In this document: one piece after another, positions 8,554-16,911 of the stretch
How the letters are laid out: the number at the start of each line of letters is the position of its first letter
Numbering within the stretch: position 1 is the stretch's first letter
NCBI GenBank assembly: GCA_017471245.1
Contig: JAFUVB010000036.1
Coordinates: forward strand, 1-57,167
Direction: 5' to 3'
DNA: 57,167 nucleotides
Origin: Prevotella sp.
GTDB taxonomy: Bacteria > Bacteroidota > Bacteroidia > Bacteroidales > Bacteroidaceae
Translations under genes and position numbers: made by a program
The notes under the pieces: model-generated
What the model saw: the letters and a program-made list of their open reading frames with translations, nothing else
The model's database searches: none
What the model was told of the DNA's origin: nothing

Positions 8554-9222
8554 ATGGCAAAATTCGATAAATTAGCAGTTCTGAAGAAGATCGGTGATAC
8601 CGGAATGGTTCCTGTTTTCTATCATAAAGATCTTGAAGTATGCAAGAATGTGGTTAAGGCATGCTATGAAGGCGGCGTGCGTGCATTTGAATTTACCAAC
8701 CGCGGTGACTTTGCCCATGAGATATTTGGTGAGTTAGTGAAGTGGGCTGACAAAGAATGTCCAGAGCTTGCACTTGGAATTGGCTCTGTAGTAGATGCCC
8801 CGACGGCTTCACTTTACATCCAGTTGGGTGCCAACTTTGTGGTGGGTCCGTTGTTCAATCCTGACATTGCGCCCGTCTGCAACCGCCGTTTGGTTCCCTA
8901 TTGTCCTGGCTGCATGACCGTTTCAGAGATAGGAAAAGCTCAGGAACTCGGCTGCGATCTGACGAAAGTATTCCCTGGCGACGTTGTCGGTCCTAACATG
9001 ATTAAAGGCCTTAAGGCACCTATGCCATGGTCAAAGATTATGGTTACAGGCGGCGTAGCTCCCGAAGAGGAGAACCTGAAGGCATGGTTCAAGGCCGGTG
9101 TCTACTGTGTTGGCATGGGATCGAAGCTGTTCCCGAAAGACAAAGTGGCAGCAGGCGACTGGAAATATGTTACAGACAAGTGTGCAGAAGCACTCGGTTA
9201 TGTAGCTAAGGCAAGAGCATAA
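8554..9222 (+). CDS. eda: KDPG aldolase (bifunctional 4-hydroxy-2-oxoglutarate/KDPG aldolase)
   Basis: 222 residues, a class I aldolase with TIM-barrel fold. Splits KDPG into pyruvate and glyceraldehyde-3-phosphate. Visible are [10 protein letters not shown] (catalytic Glu region), LGIGSVVDA, the strand [31 protein letters not shown], the Schiff-base lysine in [18 protein letters not shown], and [13 protein letters not shown]. Co-directional with kdgK after 36 nt, it is the last step of the hexuronate route. The sensor kinase gene begins 45 nt downstream on the same strand without an obvious promoter or terminator, so read-through is possible. Confidence 0.94.
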   Translation: MAKFDKLAVLKKIGDTGMVPVFYHKDLEVCKNVVKACYEGGVRAFEFTNRGDFAHEIFGELVKWADKECPELALGIGSVVDAPTASLYIQLGANFVVGPLFNPDIAPVCNRRLVPYCPGCMTVSEIGKAQELGCDLTKVFPGDVVGPNMIKGLKAPMPWSKIMVTGGVAPEEENLKAWFKAGVYCVGMGSKLFPKDKVAAGDWKYVTDKCAEALGYVAKARA

Positions 9223-9267
9223 TCACAATTGTTTATAGTGGAAGGACGAAAGAGATATGGAAGATTC

Positions 9268-12200
9268 ATGAGTGAAAAGAGCAAAAGAAACGGTTCGTTT
9301 TCACCATTTCTTACTCTCTTCATTTATCTTTCTGCTTTTTCGTCTTTCCTTTTTATGGCTTCGTGCAAGCCTTCGCATAAGGATGATGCCGACTTTTTCA
9401 ACTCCATCTCTTATGCTTTTCATTACCAAGACATCGACTCCACTTCGTATTACGCACTGAAAGCTCTCGAATTATCCGACGGTTACGCCGAAGGAAAGGC
9501 TGAAGCCATGAACAATCTGGCATTTGTCAACATTGTCAGGATGAACTATTCAGAGGCATCAGTTCTGCTCGACAGCATCAATAAGATAACAGACAATCAG
9601 GTGGAGCTGCTGATTTCTGATATCCAACAGATGCGACTGTGCCAGCGCGAGTCACGAAACAAGGACTTTTATGAGTTTCATGAGAAGGCAATGAGGTCGC
9701 TGAAGCGCATCGACGAGGAACGTGACGTGCTTGATGAGCATCTGAAACGCCGACTGTTGTATGCCGAAACGGAGTTCGCCATCGTAAAGTCCACCTATTA
9801 TTATTATGTAGGACTGGAGCAGCAATCGCGTGATGCACTGTCGGCAATCAGCGTGGATGAGATTGAAAAAGACTCTGCTCAGTATCTGAATTATCTGTAT
9901 CAGATTGGCGCGGGAGGTATTATCAATGAAGGAACGCGCAGCGAAATCAACCAGAAAGAGTGGGAATACTTGGTGAGATGCTACATTGAAGCGCGCCATT
10001 GCGGGCAGTTGTTCTGGGAAGCAAATGCGCTGCAGGCAATGAGCGAGCATCTTTTTGTTGACGAAGAGCGCAGCCAGCTGCTTGCAAACAATAAGATGTC
10101 GCTCTCGGTCATTAACCCCGACAACATGCCCGACTCGTTGCTCGCCGGCTATTTGGCACAGAAATCACTCGAAATCTTCGTTGAATACGGCGATGTTTAT
10201 CAGATAGCCGGTGCCTATCGCACCCTTTCGCAGTGCTATTGGACGCTGAAAGACTACACATCGTCTATCTTCTGCCTTGAGAACGCCCTCAAGAATGATG
10301 CCATTTTCCAGACTCCCGACCTCGTGGCAAGTATCCGCGAGCGCCTTTCGCTCACCTATTCCGCAATGGACAACAAGCCGCAAAGCGACTTCAACAGGAA
10401 CATTTACCTCGACATGCAGGAAATTACGCGCCAGGACAGACAGCTTGAAGCGCGTGCTGAACAGCTGAACCGCAATTCAAAACAGTTGAATTTCATGATG
10501 GCGGCTGTTATCCTCATGATTGCCATCGTGGTGTTCTCGCTCTACGTCTTCGACTATTTGCGCAGGAAGAAAGACCAGAAAGACTCCCTGTCGGCACTGA
10601 TGGAACCGCTGCACAAGTGGAAGAAAGACAACGAACAGCAGATCTTAAGGCTGAATGAAACCTACGAAGACATCAATGAAAGATACGGCATCAGCAAGCT
10701 ACACTATCAGGATAACAAGCGCAGATATACCGACAATCGCGCGAAGATGTTCCTTGTGAACAGCGTGATGCCCTTCATCGACCGCATCATTCATGAGGTG
10801 AACCATCTCAAGAACGAACAAGAGAGCAGCGAAATCACGTCGGAACGGCTTACCTATCTCTCGGAACTGACCGACAAAATCAATGAATACAACACCGTGC
10901 TGACACAGTGGATCCAGCTGCAACAGGGGCAATTGAGCCTCCATATTGAGAGTTTCAGGCTGCAAGAACTATTCGACATCGTGGCAAAGAGCCGCATGTC
11001 GTTCCTGTTAAAGGACATCAGCCTGAGCGTAAAGTCCACTGATGACGTGGTAAAGGCAGATAAGATCATGACGCTGTTTATGATTAACACCATCGCCGAT
11101 AATGCGCGGAAGTTCACCAGCGCAGGCGGCGAGGTGGAAATCAGCAGTTCCTCAACCGATCAATATGTGGAAATATCAGTGAAAGACACGGGATCGGGAC
11201 TGAGCGAAGAGCAACTGAGCGGTATTTTCGATCATAAAGTATACAACGGTCATGGCTTCGGACTGATGAATTGCAAAGGAATCATCGACAAATACCGCAA
11301 AATGAGCCAGTTGTTCGGCGTTTGCAGCATCGGCGCAGAGAGCAAAACGGGCGAGGGGAGCAGGTTTTTCTTCCGTCTGCCGCGCGGTGTCGTCCATTCA
11401 ATCGTGGCATTCTTCCTTTGCATGCTTCCCTTCCACGCCGGCGCAAGCCGCAATGAGCTGCAGCAAGCAGTCAGCTTTGCCGACTCCGTTTATATGTGCA
11501 ACATCCGCGGCGAATACCGGAACGCCATCAATTATGCCGACAGCAGCATCGCCTGTTTTAACAAATACCACCTCGAAACCCATCACAGCGGCGACACGCT
11601 GATGACAAAATACGACAACGGACAGACGGTACCCGCCGAGATCATCTGGTATCACGACAGCGTGCGCACCAACTTTGAAGCCATTCTCACTATGCGCAAC
11701 GAGTGCGCCGTGGCAGCTCTTGCCGTCCACGACTGGGAATTATACCGATATAACAACAGTGTCTACACGCAGCTGTATAAGGAAATGTCGGCCGACAACT
11801 CACTCGAAGTCTACGTAAGCGACATGAAACGGGTGGAGAGCAATAAGACAATAGCCATCTTTATGCTCGTTATCCTGCTCTTCGTGATATTGTTTGCCTA
11901 TTATTTCCTCTACTACCGCCACCAGCTTTACTACCGTTTTTGCGTGGAGCAAATAGGCAAAATCAACCGCATGCTGCTCGGTGATGAGCCCGACGAAGAT
12001 AAGCTTTCCCACCTGAACAGTCAGATAGCAACAGGCATTTCGCGATGGCCTGACAACCTTTATCATATCGTGAACCGCATCAAAACGGCGCTTCAGGAAA
12101 GCGTTGACTCCAGAAACGACCAGAATTTGAGCATAGAACTCGCCGAAGACAACCTTCATCGTGCCGAATATGAGAACCAGAAACTCTACGTTTGCAACAA

Positions 12201-12747
12201 TGTGCTCGACAATTGCCTGAGCACCTTGAAGCACGAAACCATGTACTATCCCTCGAGAATCCACCAGCTGGTAGAGGAAGACGAGCCGAATGTGACGGCG
12301 ATAGATGAGGTGGTGTCTTACTACAAGGAGCTTTACACCATCCTCTCAGCACAGGCAATGCGCCAGTTGGACAGTATCAAGACCGAATGCAAGCCGGTTG
12401 ACGTATATGGCGTTGAGGTGTTGGGCGACAAATTGTTGTTCGACTACATGTTCTCTCTGCTGAAAAAGCAGGCGGCAGGTGCCGAACTGCACGTCCGGCC
12501 GATGGTGAAAGATGAGAATTACGTGGTGTTCACCGTTGCGTTGCCGCAGCTGACCGACACCGACTTGTTCACTCCCAAGATACGCAACATACCGTTCATG
12601 GTGTGCCGACAGATTGTTCGCGACACGAGCGAGGCAACAAACATGCGCGGTTGCGGCATCGTGGCTGAGCAGGAAAATGACAAAGGGTTGGTGCTCCACA
12701 TCACGCTTGCCCTGTCGAAACGCAATCAACATAGCATCAAACAATAA
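9268..12747 (+). CDS. membrane sensor with two histidine-kinase-like modules (DUF5112/DUF5113 type)
   Basis: 1159 residues from ATG 9268 (an upstream TTG is less likely). An N-terminal signal or lipobox (FLFMASC, Cys33) precedes a helical TPR-like sensor region (about 40-400). A membrane helix (about 409-430), a coiled coil and a kinase core follow: H-box IIHEVNH (His509), N-box IADNARKF (Asn612), DTGSG (Asp640) and GHGFGL (Gly661). A second hydrophobic segment (707-725), an external loop, a third helix (861-884) and a second histidine motif LKHETMYYPSRI (His989) come next; the final ATPase-like part lacks DxGxG and GxGFGL. The domain names are my recollection of Prevotella/Bacteroides annotation. 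It is followed after 10 nt by its response regulator. Confidence 0.85.
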   Translation: MSEKSKRNGSFSPFLTLFIYLSAFSSFLFMASCKPSHKDDADFFNSISYAFHYQDIDSTSYYALKALELSDGYAEGKAEAMNNLAFVNIVRMNYSEASVLLDSINKITDNQVELLISDIQQMRLCQRESRNKDFYEFHEKAMRSLKRIDEERDVLDEHLKRRLLYAETEFAIVKSTYYYYVGLEQQSRDALSAISVDEIEKDSAQYLNYLYQIGAGGIINEGTRSEINQKEWEYLVRCYIEARHCGQLFWEANALQAMSEHLFVDEERSQLLANNKMSLSVINPDNMPDSLLAGYLAQKSLEIFVEYGDVYQIAGAYRTLSQCYWTLKDYTSSIFCLENALKNDAIFQTPDLVASIRERLSLTYSAMDNKPQSDFNRNIYLDMQEITRQDRQLEARAEQLNRNSKQLNFMMAAVILMIAIVVFSLYVFDYLRRKKDQKDSLSALMEPLHKWKKDNEQQILRLNETYEDINERYGISKLHYQDNKRRYTDNRAKMFLVNSVMPFIDRIIHEVNHLKNEQESSEITSERLTYLSELTDKINEYNTVLTQWIQLQQGQLSLHIESFRLQELFDIVAKSRMSFLLKDISLSVKSTDDVVKADKIMTLFMINTIADNARKFTSAGGEVEISSSSTDQYVEISVKDTGSGLSEEQLSGIFDHKVYNGHGFGLMNCKGIIDKYRKMSQLFGVCSIGAESKTGEGSRFFFRLPRGVVHSIVAFFLCMLPFHAGASRNELQQAVSFADSVYMCNIRGEYRNAINYADSSIACFNKYHLETHHSGDTLMTKYDNGQTVPAEIIWYHDSVRTNFEAILTMRNECAVAALAVHDWELYRYNNSVYTQLYKEMSADNSLEVYVSDMKRVESNKTIAIFMLVILLFVILFAYYFLYYRHQLYYRFCVEQIGKINRMLLGDEPDEDKLSHLNSQIATGISRWPDNLYHIVNRIKTALQESVDSRNDQNLSIELAEDNLHRAEYENQKLYVCNNVLDNCLSTLKHETMYYPSRIHQLVEEDEPNVTAIDEVVSYYKELYTILSAQAMRQLDSIKTECKPVDVYGVEVLGDKLLFDYMFSLLKKQAAGAELHVRPMVKDENYVVFTVALPQLTDTDLFTPKIRNIPFMVCRQIVRDTSEATNMRGCGIVAEQENDKGLVLHITLALSKRNQHSIKQ

Positions 12748-12757
12748 AAACAAGAAT

Positions 12758-13483
12758 ATGGAACCATTCAAAGTAATCATCGTGGAAGACGTTCCCTTGG
12801 AACTGAAAGGGACGGAAGGAATTTTCAGAAATGAGATTCCCGAGGCAGAAATCATAGGTACGGCCGAAAATGAGACTGCTTATTGGCGCCTGATCAAGCA
12901 AGACAAGCCCGATTTGGTGCTTCTCGACCTCGGATTAGGTGGCTCAACAACCGTCGGAGTGGAAATTTGCAGACACACGAAAGAGTCGTATCCCAAGGTG
13001 AAAGTGCTCATTTTCACAGGCGAGATCTTAAATGAGAAGCTCTGGGTTGACGTTCTCGACGCCGGCTGCGATGGCATTTGCCTGAAGAGCGGCGAACTTC
13101 TCACGCGCGGAGACGTGGCAAGCGTGATGAGCGGAAAGAAGATGGTGTTCAACCAACCCATACTTGCCAAGATCATAGAGCGATTCAAATACTCCGTGAA
13201 TTCGCAGTTGATGCGCCAGGAAGCGCTGATTAACTACGAGATTGACGAATACGACGAGCGCTTTCTTCGCCATCTTGCGCTCGGATACACCAAGGAACAG
13301 ATTACAAACCTGCGCGGAATGCCCTTCGGAGTTAAGAGTTTGGAGAAGCGTCAGAACGAACTGATCAACAAACTCTTTGCTGACGGCAAGAGCGGAGTGG
13401 GGGTTAACGCCACGAGATTGGTGGTAAAGGCTATTGAACTGAGGATTCTCGACATCGACAACCTGCGTCCCGACGATGAGTGA
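12758..13483 (+). CDS. response regulator with atypical LuxR-like output domain
   Basis: 241 residues from ATG 12758; longer in-frame extensions overlap the kinase gene and are rejected. The receiver domain (1-120) has the acidic pair Glu10-Asp11, the phospho-acceptor Asp57 in LVLLDLGLGG, LIFTGE (Thr) and CLKSG (Lys). The C-terminal part (about 165-241) has a helix-turn-helix-like stretch, FLRHLALGYTKEQITNLRGM, similar to LuxR/GerE but with longer spacing, then VGVNATRLVVKAIELRIL. DNA binding is therefore likely but not certain. Ten nt after the sensor kinase gene, it is its obvious partner. Target genes cannot be read here; the neighbouring membrane protein or eda side are candidates. Confidence 0.85.
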   Translation: MEPFKVIIVEDVPLELKGTEGIFRNEIPEAEIIGTAENETAYWRLIKQDKPDLVLLDLGLGGSTTVGVEICRHTKESYPKVKVLIFTGEILNEKLWVDVLDAGCDGICLKSGELLTRGDVASVMSGKKMVFNQPILAKIIERFKYSVNSQLMRQEALINYEIDEYDERFLRHLALGYTKEQITNLRGMPFGVKSLEKRQNELINKLFADGKSGVGVNATRLVVKAIELRILDIDNLRPDDE

Positions 13484-13511
13484 ACAGTGAAACAATAACG
13501 CAAAAGATGAG

Positions 13512-14129
13512 ATGAAGAAGTCGGAAAAAGCATTTGCCTACGTGGCTTTGATGCTGGTAATCGCTCAGGTTGCAGTGATTCTGGTGTCGTGGATCGTCAC
13601 TGCCGTCACCCAAGCTCTGCCCATGCGCTCGCTTTTAAGTAGCGAAGGCATCCGCTGGTTCTTCGGTGAGTTCGTGTCGAATCTGGCTTCTCCGCTCCTC
13701 GTTTGGATGCTTTTGGCTGCCATAGCCTACGGCGCGCTCCGCTCAAGCGGACTTCTGCAGGCGCTGAAGGGTGAAAGCCATGAGCATCGAAACAGTTTCC
13801 GCCATCGGTTTGCACTGAAAATCGTGGTTGCTGAAGTGATTCTCTACGTGTGCATCATACTCATTCTCACGTGCATACCTCATGCCGTGCTCCTCAGCAG
13901 CACTGGTCATCTCTTCCCGAGCAGCTTCAGTCAAAGCCTCGTTCCTGTGATTACGTTTGGGGTGGTATTGGTTTCCGTCACCTACGGTCTGCTCAGCAGC
14001 ACGCTTTCTTCGGTGGTCGACGTATTCCATTCGCTCACTATAGGGGTTAGCTATCTGCTGCCATGGTGGTTCATTTATGTGTTGGCTGTGCAGCTCTGGT
14101 ATACCATTTGCTTCGTGTTTATGCTATAG
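13512..14129 (+). CDS. small polytopic membrane protein (AbgT-like in Bacteroidota annotation)
   Basis: 205 residues with about five hydrophobic helices (roughly 8-30, 50-72, 100-122, 135-158, 168-200) and a charged cytoplasmic loop ALKGESHEHRNSFRHR (about 84-99). I recall Bacteroidota proteins of this length being labelled AbgT-family putative transporters; it is much shorter than true AbgT (about 500 residues), so transport is unproven. It begins 28 nt after the response regulator and probably shares its transcript, which suggests a function linked to the two-component system. Transcription probably ends in the inverted repeats that follow. Confidence 0.7.
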   Translation: MKKSEKAFAYVALMLVIAQVAVILVSWIVTAVTQALPMRSLLSSEGIRWFFGEFVSNLASPLLVWMLLAAIAYGALRSSGLLQALKGESHEHRNSFRHRFALKIVVAEVILYVCIILILTCIPHAVLLSSTGHLFPSSFSQSLVPVITFGVVLVSVTYGLLSSTLSSVVDVFHSLTIGVSYLLPWWFIYVLAVQLWYTICFVFML

Positions 14130-14130
14130 C

Positions 14131-14290
14131 AAAACCATAGGTTTCATCTCTTGAATTTCAAAAGCATAGGTTTCGGACTTCAAAACCTATGCTTTTGACG
14201 TGTAAAACCTATGGTTTTGAGCCCTGAAACCTATGGTTTTGAAGCCCGAAACCTATGTTTTTGAAAGGCGAAACCTATGCTTTTGAAAAT
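14131..14290. repeat. 22-bp repeat array A (AAACCTATGCTTTTGA family)
   Basis: Five direct units, exactly 22 bp each (14181, 14203, 14225, 14247 and 14269), share GAAACCTATG[CG]TTTTGA and have a variable 5-6 bp tail. Two inverted copies precede them (from 14131 and 14158). The second inverted copy and first direct copy form a perfect 16-bp stem (14158-14173 with 14183-14198) and a 9-nt loop. The array fills the gap between convergent genes, where the hairpin could end both transcripts. Confidence 0.9.
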
Positions 14291-14311
14291 AACATCGGTA
14301 TCTTTCAACTT

Positions 14312-14743
14312 CTACAATGGAATTTTATCGATCCGGCGCTGATGCCTTCCGCCCTCGAAATCAGTGGCGAAGAACTCGTCCATGATCTTTTTTGCCATCT
14401 CATTGTCAATGAAACGCCCCGGCATAACGAGCACATTGGCATCGTTGTGCTGCCTGATCAGGTGCGCAATCTCAGGTATCCAGCACAGTCCGGCACGTAT
14501 CTGCTGGTGTTTATTAAGCGTCATGCTGATGCCTTCGCCGCTTCCGCAGATGGCAATGCCAGGATACACCTCGCCGTTTTCTATTCCTCGTGCCAGCGCA
14601 TGGCCGAAATCGCTGTAGTCGCACGACTCTTCTGAATACGTGCCATAGTCTTTATACTGCAGTCCTTTATCATTCAGATACTGAATAACGTATTGTTTCA
14701 ACTGGAATCCGGCGTGATCGCTCGCCAATCCTATTGTTTTCAT
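14312..14743 (-). CDS. rpiB: ribose-5-phosphate isomerase B
   Basis: 143 residues from ATG 14741-14743, the usual length; a start five codons upstream is also possible. Interconverts ribose-5-phosphate and ribulose-5-phosphate. It shows MKTIGLASDHAGFQLK, the CDYSDFGHALA segment, the catalytic cysteine in AICGSGEGISMTLNK, and HNDANVLVMPGRFI. The anion-hole loop reads GSGEGIS, where most RpiB/LacA proteins have GTGxG. It is the last gene of the arabinose operon, 93 nt after transketolase, which places both non-oxidative pentose phosphate enzymes with the pathway that makes xylulose-5-phosphate. Confidence 0.93.
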   Translation of the reverse strand: MKTIGLASDHAGFQLKQYVIQYLNDKGLQYKDYGTYSEESCDYSDFGHALARGIENGEVYPGIAICGSGEGISMTLNKHQQIRAGLCWIPEIAHLIRQHNDANVLVMPGRFIDNEMAKKIMDEFFATDFEGGRHQRRIDKIPL

Positions 14744-14836
14744 GTCTATCATATTCATCAGGTTAAAATGAAAAAGTGAAGTGCTGGCATGCAAAAACAG
14801 CCTTTGCGCAGCACTTCACTCTGGTTTTCTCTCATC

Positions 14837-16855
14837 TTATTCTGCCAAGAAAGCCTTCACTTGGTTGTAGACGTTCTCAGCGGTGTAGCCTAATTTCTCG
14901 TCAAGAACCTTGTATGGTGCAGAGAAACCGAAGCTCGGCATTCCGAATACCTTGCCATTGGCTCCTACAAGACCCTCAAGAGTTACAGGAAGACCTGCCG
15001 TCATGCCGAATATCTTGGCACCTTTCGGCAATATCTGCTCCTGATATTCCTTGCTCTGACTGCGGAAAAGACCTTCTGACGGGACACTTACGATGCGCAC
15101 CTTGATGCCATCCTTGCGCAGCAATTCTGTGCCGGCAACAAGCGTTGACACCTCAGAACCGTCGGCAAGAAGTATCACATCATACTCATCATCGCTTCCT
15201 GCCACCACGTAAGCACCCTTCCTGGCCTGCTCATAATCATTGCCTGCGGGGAGCTTGGCTATGTTCTGGCGGGAGAAAATGAGGGCTGTCGGTGTCTCAA
15301 TGTTTTCCATTGCCATTGCCCAACATACGGTTGTCTCATCGGCATCGGCAGGACGGAACACGCGCACGCTGTCTTTTCCGTGGTGGTTCTTCAGCTTCTC
15401 CATCAGCCTGATCTGTGCTTCCTGCTCCACAGGTTCATGGGTTGGACCGTCTTCACCCACACGGAATGCATCATGAGTCCATATAAACTTGATGGGAACT
15501 TCCATCAGTGCTGCCATGCGCACGGCCGGTTTCATGTAGTCGGAGAACACGAAGAACGTGCCGCAGGCGGGTATCACGCCACCATGGAGATGCATTCCGA
15601 TGCACATACATGCCATCGTGAGCTCGGCAACACCTGCCTGGAAGAACGCTCCTTCGAAATCATTCTTCACCAGACTCTTAGTCTTTTTCAGGAATCCGTC
15701 GGTCTTGTCGGAGTTTGAAAGGTCAGCTGATGCACAGATCATATTGGGAACTTGCTCAGCCAAAACACCGAGACAAGCGGCACTCGCGGCACGTGTGGCA
15801 GAGCCTTCTTTCTGAACCACGGCACTCCAATCCACCTTTGGCGCGTTCCCGCTGAACCATTCTTTCATCATGGAAGCTTTCTCCGGGTTTGCTTTTGCCC
15901 ATGCTTCTTCTTCTGCATAGCGCTCTGCTACGATCTTCTTAAGTTCTTCCTTACGGTTGGCATACAGCTCTGCCACTTCGGGGAAGATCACAAATGGGTT
16001 CTCAGGATCGCCCCCGAGGTTCTTCACGGTCAGCTTATATGCATCGCCGCCGAGTGGAGCACCGTGGGTGTTAATGCATGCTTCGTAGCTTGTTCCGTCA
16101 GCTCTCAAGGCACCTTTACCCATAACGGTCTTTCCGATAATCAGCGTTGGGCGCTCGGTTTCCTTATTTGCCTCGATGAGGGCAGCGCGAATTTCGTCGG
16201 CATCGTTGCCGTTGCAAGTCAGCACATTCCATCCCCATGCCTTGTATTTTGCTGCAGTGTCTTCGTTCATCACTACTTTGGTCTCCGTGGAAAGCTGAAT
16301 GTCGTTGGAATCATAGAACATGATGAGGTTGCTCAGACCCAGGATTCCGGCAATGCGTCCGGTGCCTTGCGAGATCTCTTCTTCTACTCCTCCGTCGGAA
16401 ATATATGCGTAGATCTTGTGCTTCATCACCTCTTTGCCAAGGCGTGCCTGAAGGAATTTCTCTGCAATGGCTGCGCCGGCGGCGAAGGTATGACCCTGTC
16501 CGAGCGGACCGGAAGTATTCTCTATTCCGCGTTTTAGTTCGCGTTCAGGATGTCCCGGAGTAGGGGAACCCCACTGACGGAACTGAGAAATCTCGTCGAG
16601 AGTGAACTTTCCTTGCAGGCAAAGTGCACTGTAGAGCATGGGGCTCATGTGTCCCGGATCGAGGAAGAATCGGTCTCTTCCTGCCCATTCTGGGTTTTCA
16701 GGGTCGTAAACGAGGAATTCCGAGAAAAGCACGTTGATGAAATCAGCACCGCCCATGGCTCCGCCCGGGTGTCCTGAATTAGCTTTTTCAACCATTGATG
16801 CCACCAAAATGCGAATGTTGTCGGCGGCTTTGTTCATTAATGTTTTACTATTCAT
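14837..16855 (-). CDS. tkt: transketolase
   Basis: 672 residues, full length, cytoplasmic. TPP- and Mg-dependent transfer of C2 units between sugar phosphates. The N-terminal TPP domain has SGHPGGAMGGADFINVLF, GPLGQGHTFAAGAA and the diphosphate-binding YISDGGVEEEISQGTGRIAG followed by FYDSNDIQLS. The Pyr domain has the catalytic Glu region (FFQAGVAELTMACMCIGMHL) and WTHDAFRVGEDGPTHEPVEQ; a C-terminal domain starts about residue 540. Encoded between the GH51 gene and rpiB, it draws off xylulose-5-phosphate from arabinose. Confidence 0.96.
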   Translation of the reverse strand: MNSKTLMNKAADNIRILVASMVEKANSGHPGGAMGGADFINVLFSEFLVYDPENPEWAGRDRFFLDPGHMSPMLYSALCLQGKFTLDEISQFRQWGSPTPGHPERELKRGIENTSGPLGQGHTFAAGAAIAEKFLQARLGKEVMKHKIYAYISDGGVEEEISQGTGRIAGILGLSNLIMFYDSNDIQLSTETKVVMNEDTAAKYKAWGWNVLTCNGNDADEIRAALIEANKETERPTLIIGKTVMGKGALRADGTSYEACINTHGAPLGGDAYKLTVKNLGGDPENPFVIFPEVAELYANRKEELKKIVAERYAEEEAWAKANPEKASMMKEWFSGNAPKVDWSAVVQKEGSATRAASAACLGVLAEQVPNMICASADLSNSDKTDGFLKKTKSLVKNDFEGAFFQAGVAELTMACMCIGMHLHGGVIPACGTFFVFSDYMKPAVRMAALMEVPIKFIWTHDAFRVGEDGPTHEPVEQEAQIRLMEKLKNHHGKDSVRVFRPADADETTVCWAMAMENIETPTALIFSRQNIAKLPAGNDYEQARKGAYVVAGSDDEYDVILLADGSEVSTLVAGTELLRKDGIKVRIVSVPSEGLFRSQSKEYQEQILPKGAKIFGMTAGLPVTLEGLVGANGKVFGMPSFGFSAPYKVLDEKLGYTAENVYNQVKAFLAE

Positions 16856-16911
16856 ATCTTAAATAATTGTTTAATGTTTCTTTTTCATTTATCTGTGATA
16901 AGCCGGGAAGG

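Noticed and set aside
12614-12757. Longer N-terminus for the response regulator
   Set aside because: It would overlap the kinase gene by 130 nt; the receiver domain begins exactly at the internal ATG 12758.
14255-14635. Plus-strand open frame opposite rpiB
   Set aside because: It starts inside a repeat array and is the antisense of a clear rpiB; no family motif.
15752-16537. Long plus-strand open frame inside transketolase
   Set aside because: Complementary-strand frame of a well-conserved enzyme; composition is that of antisense translation.
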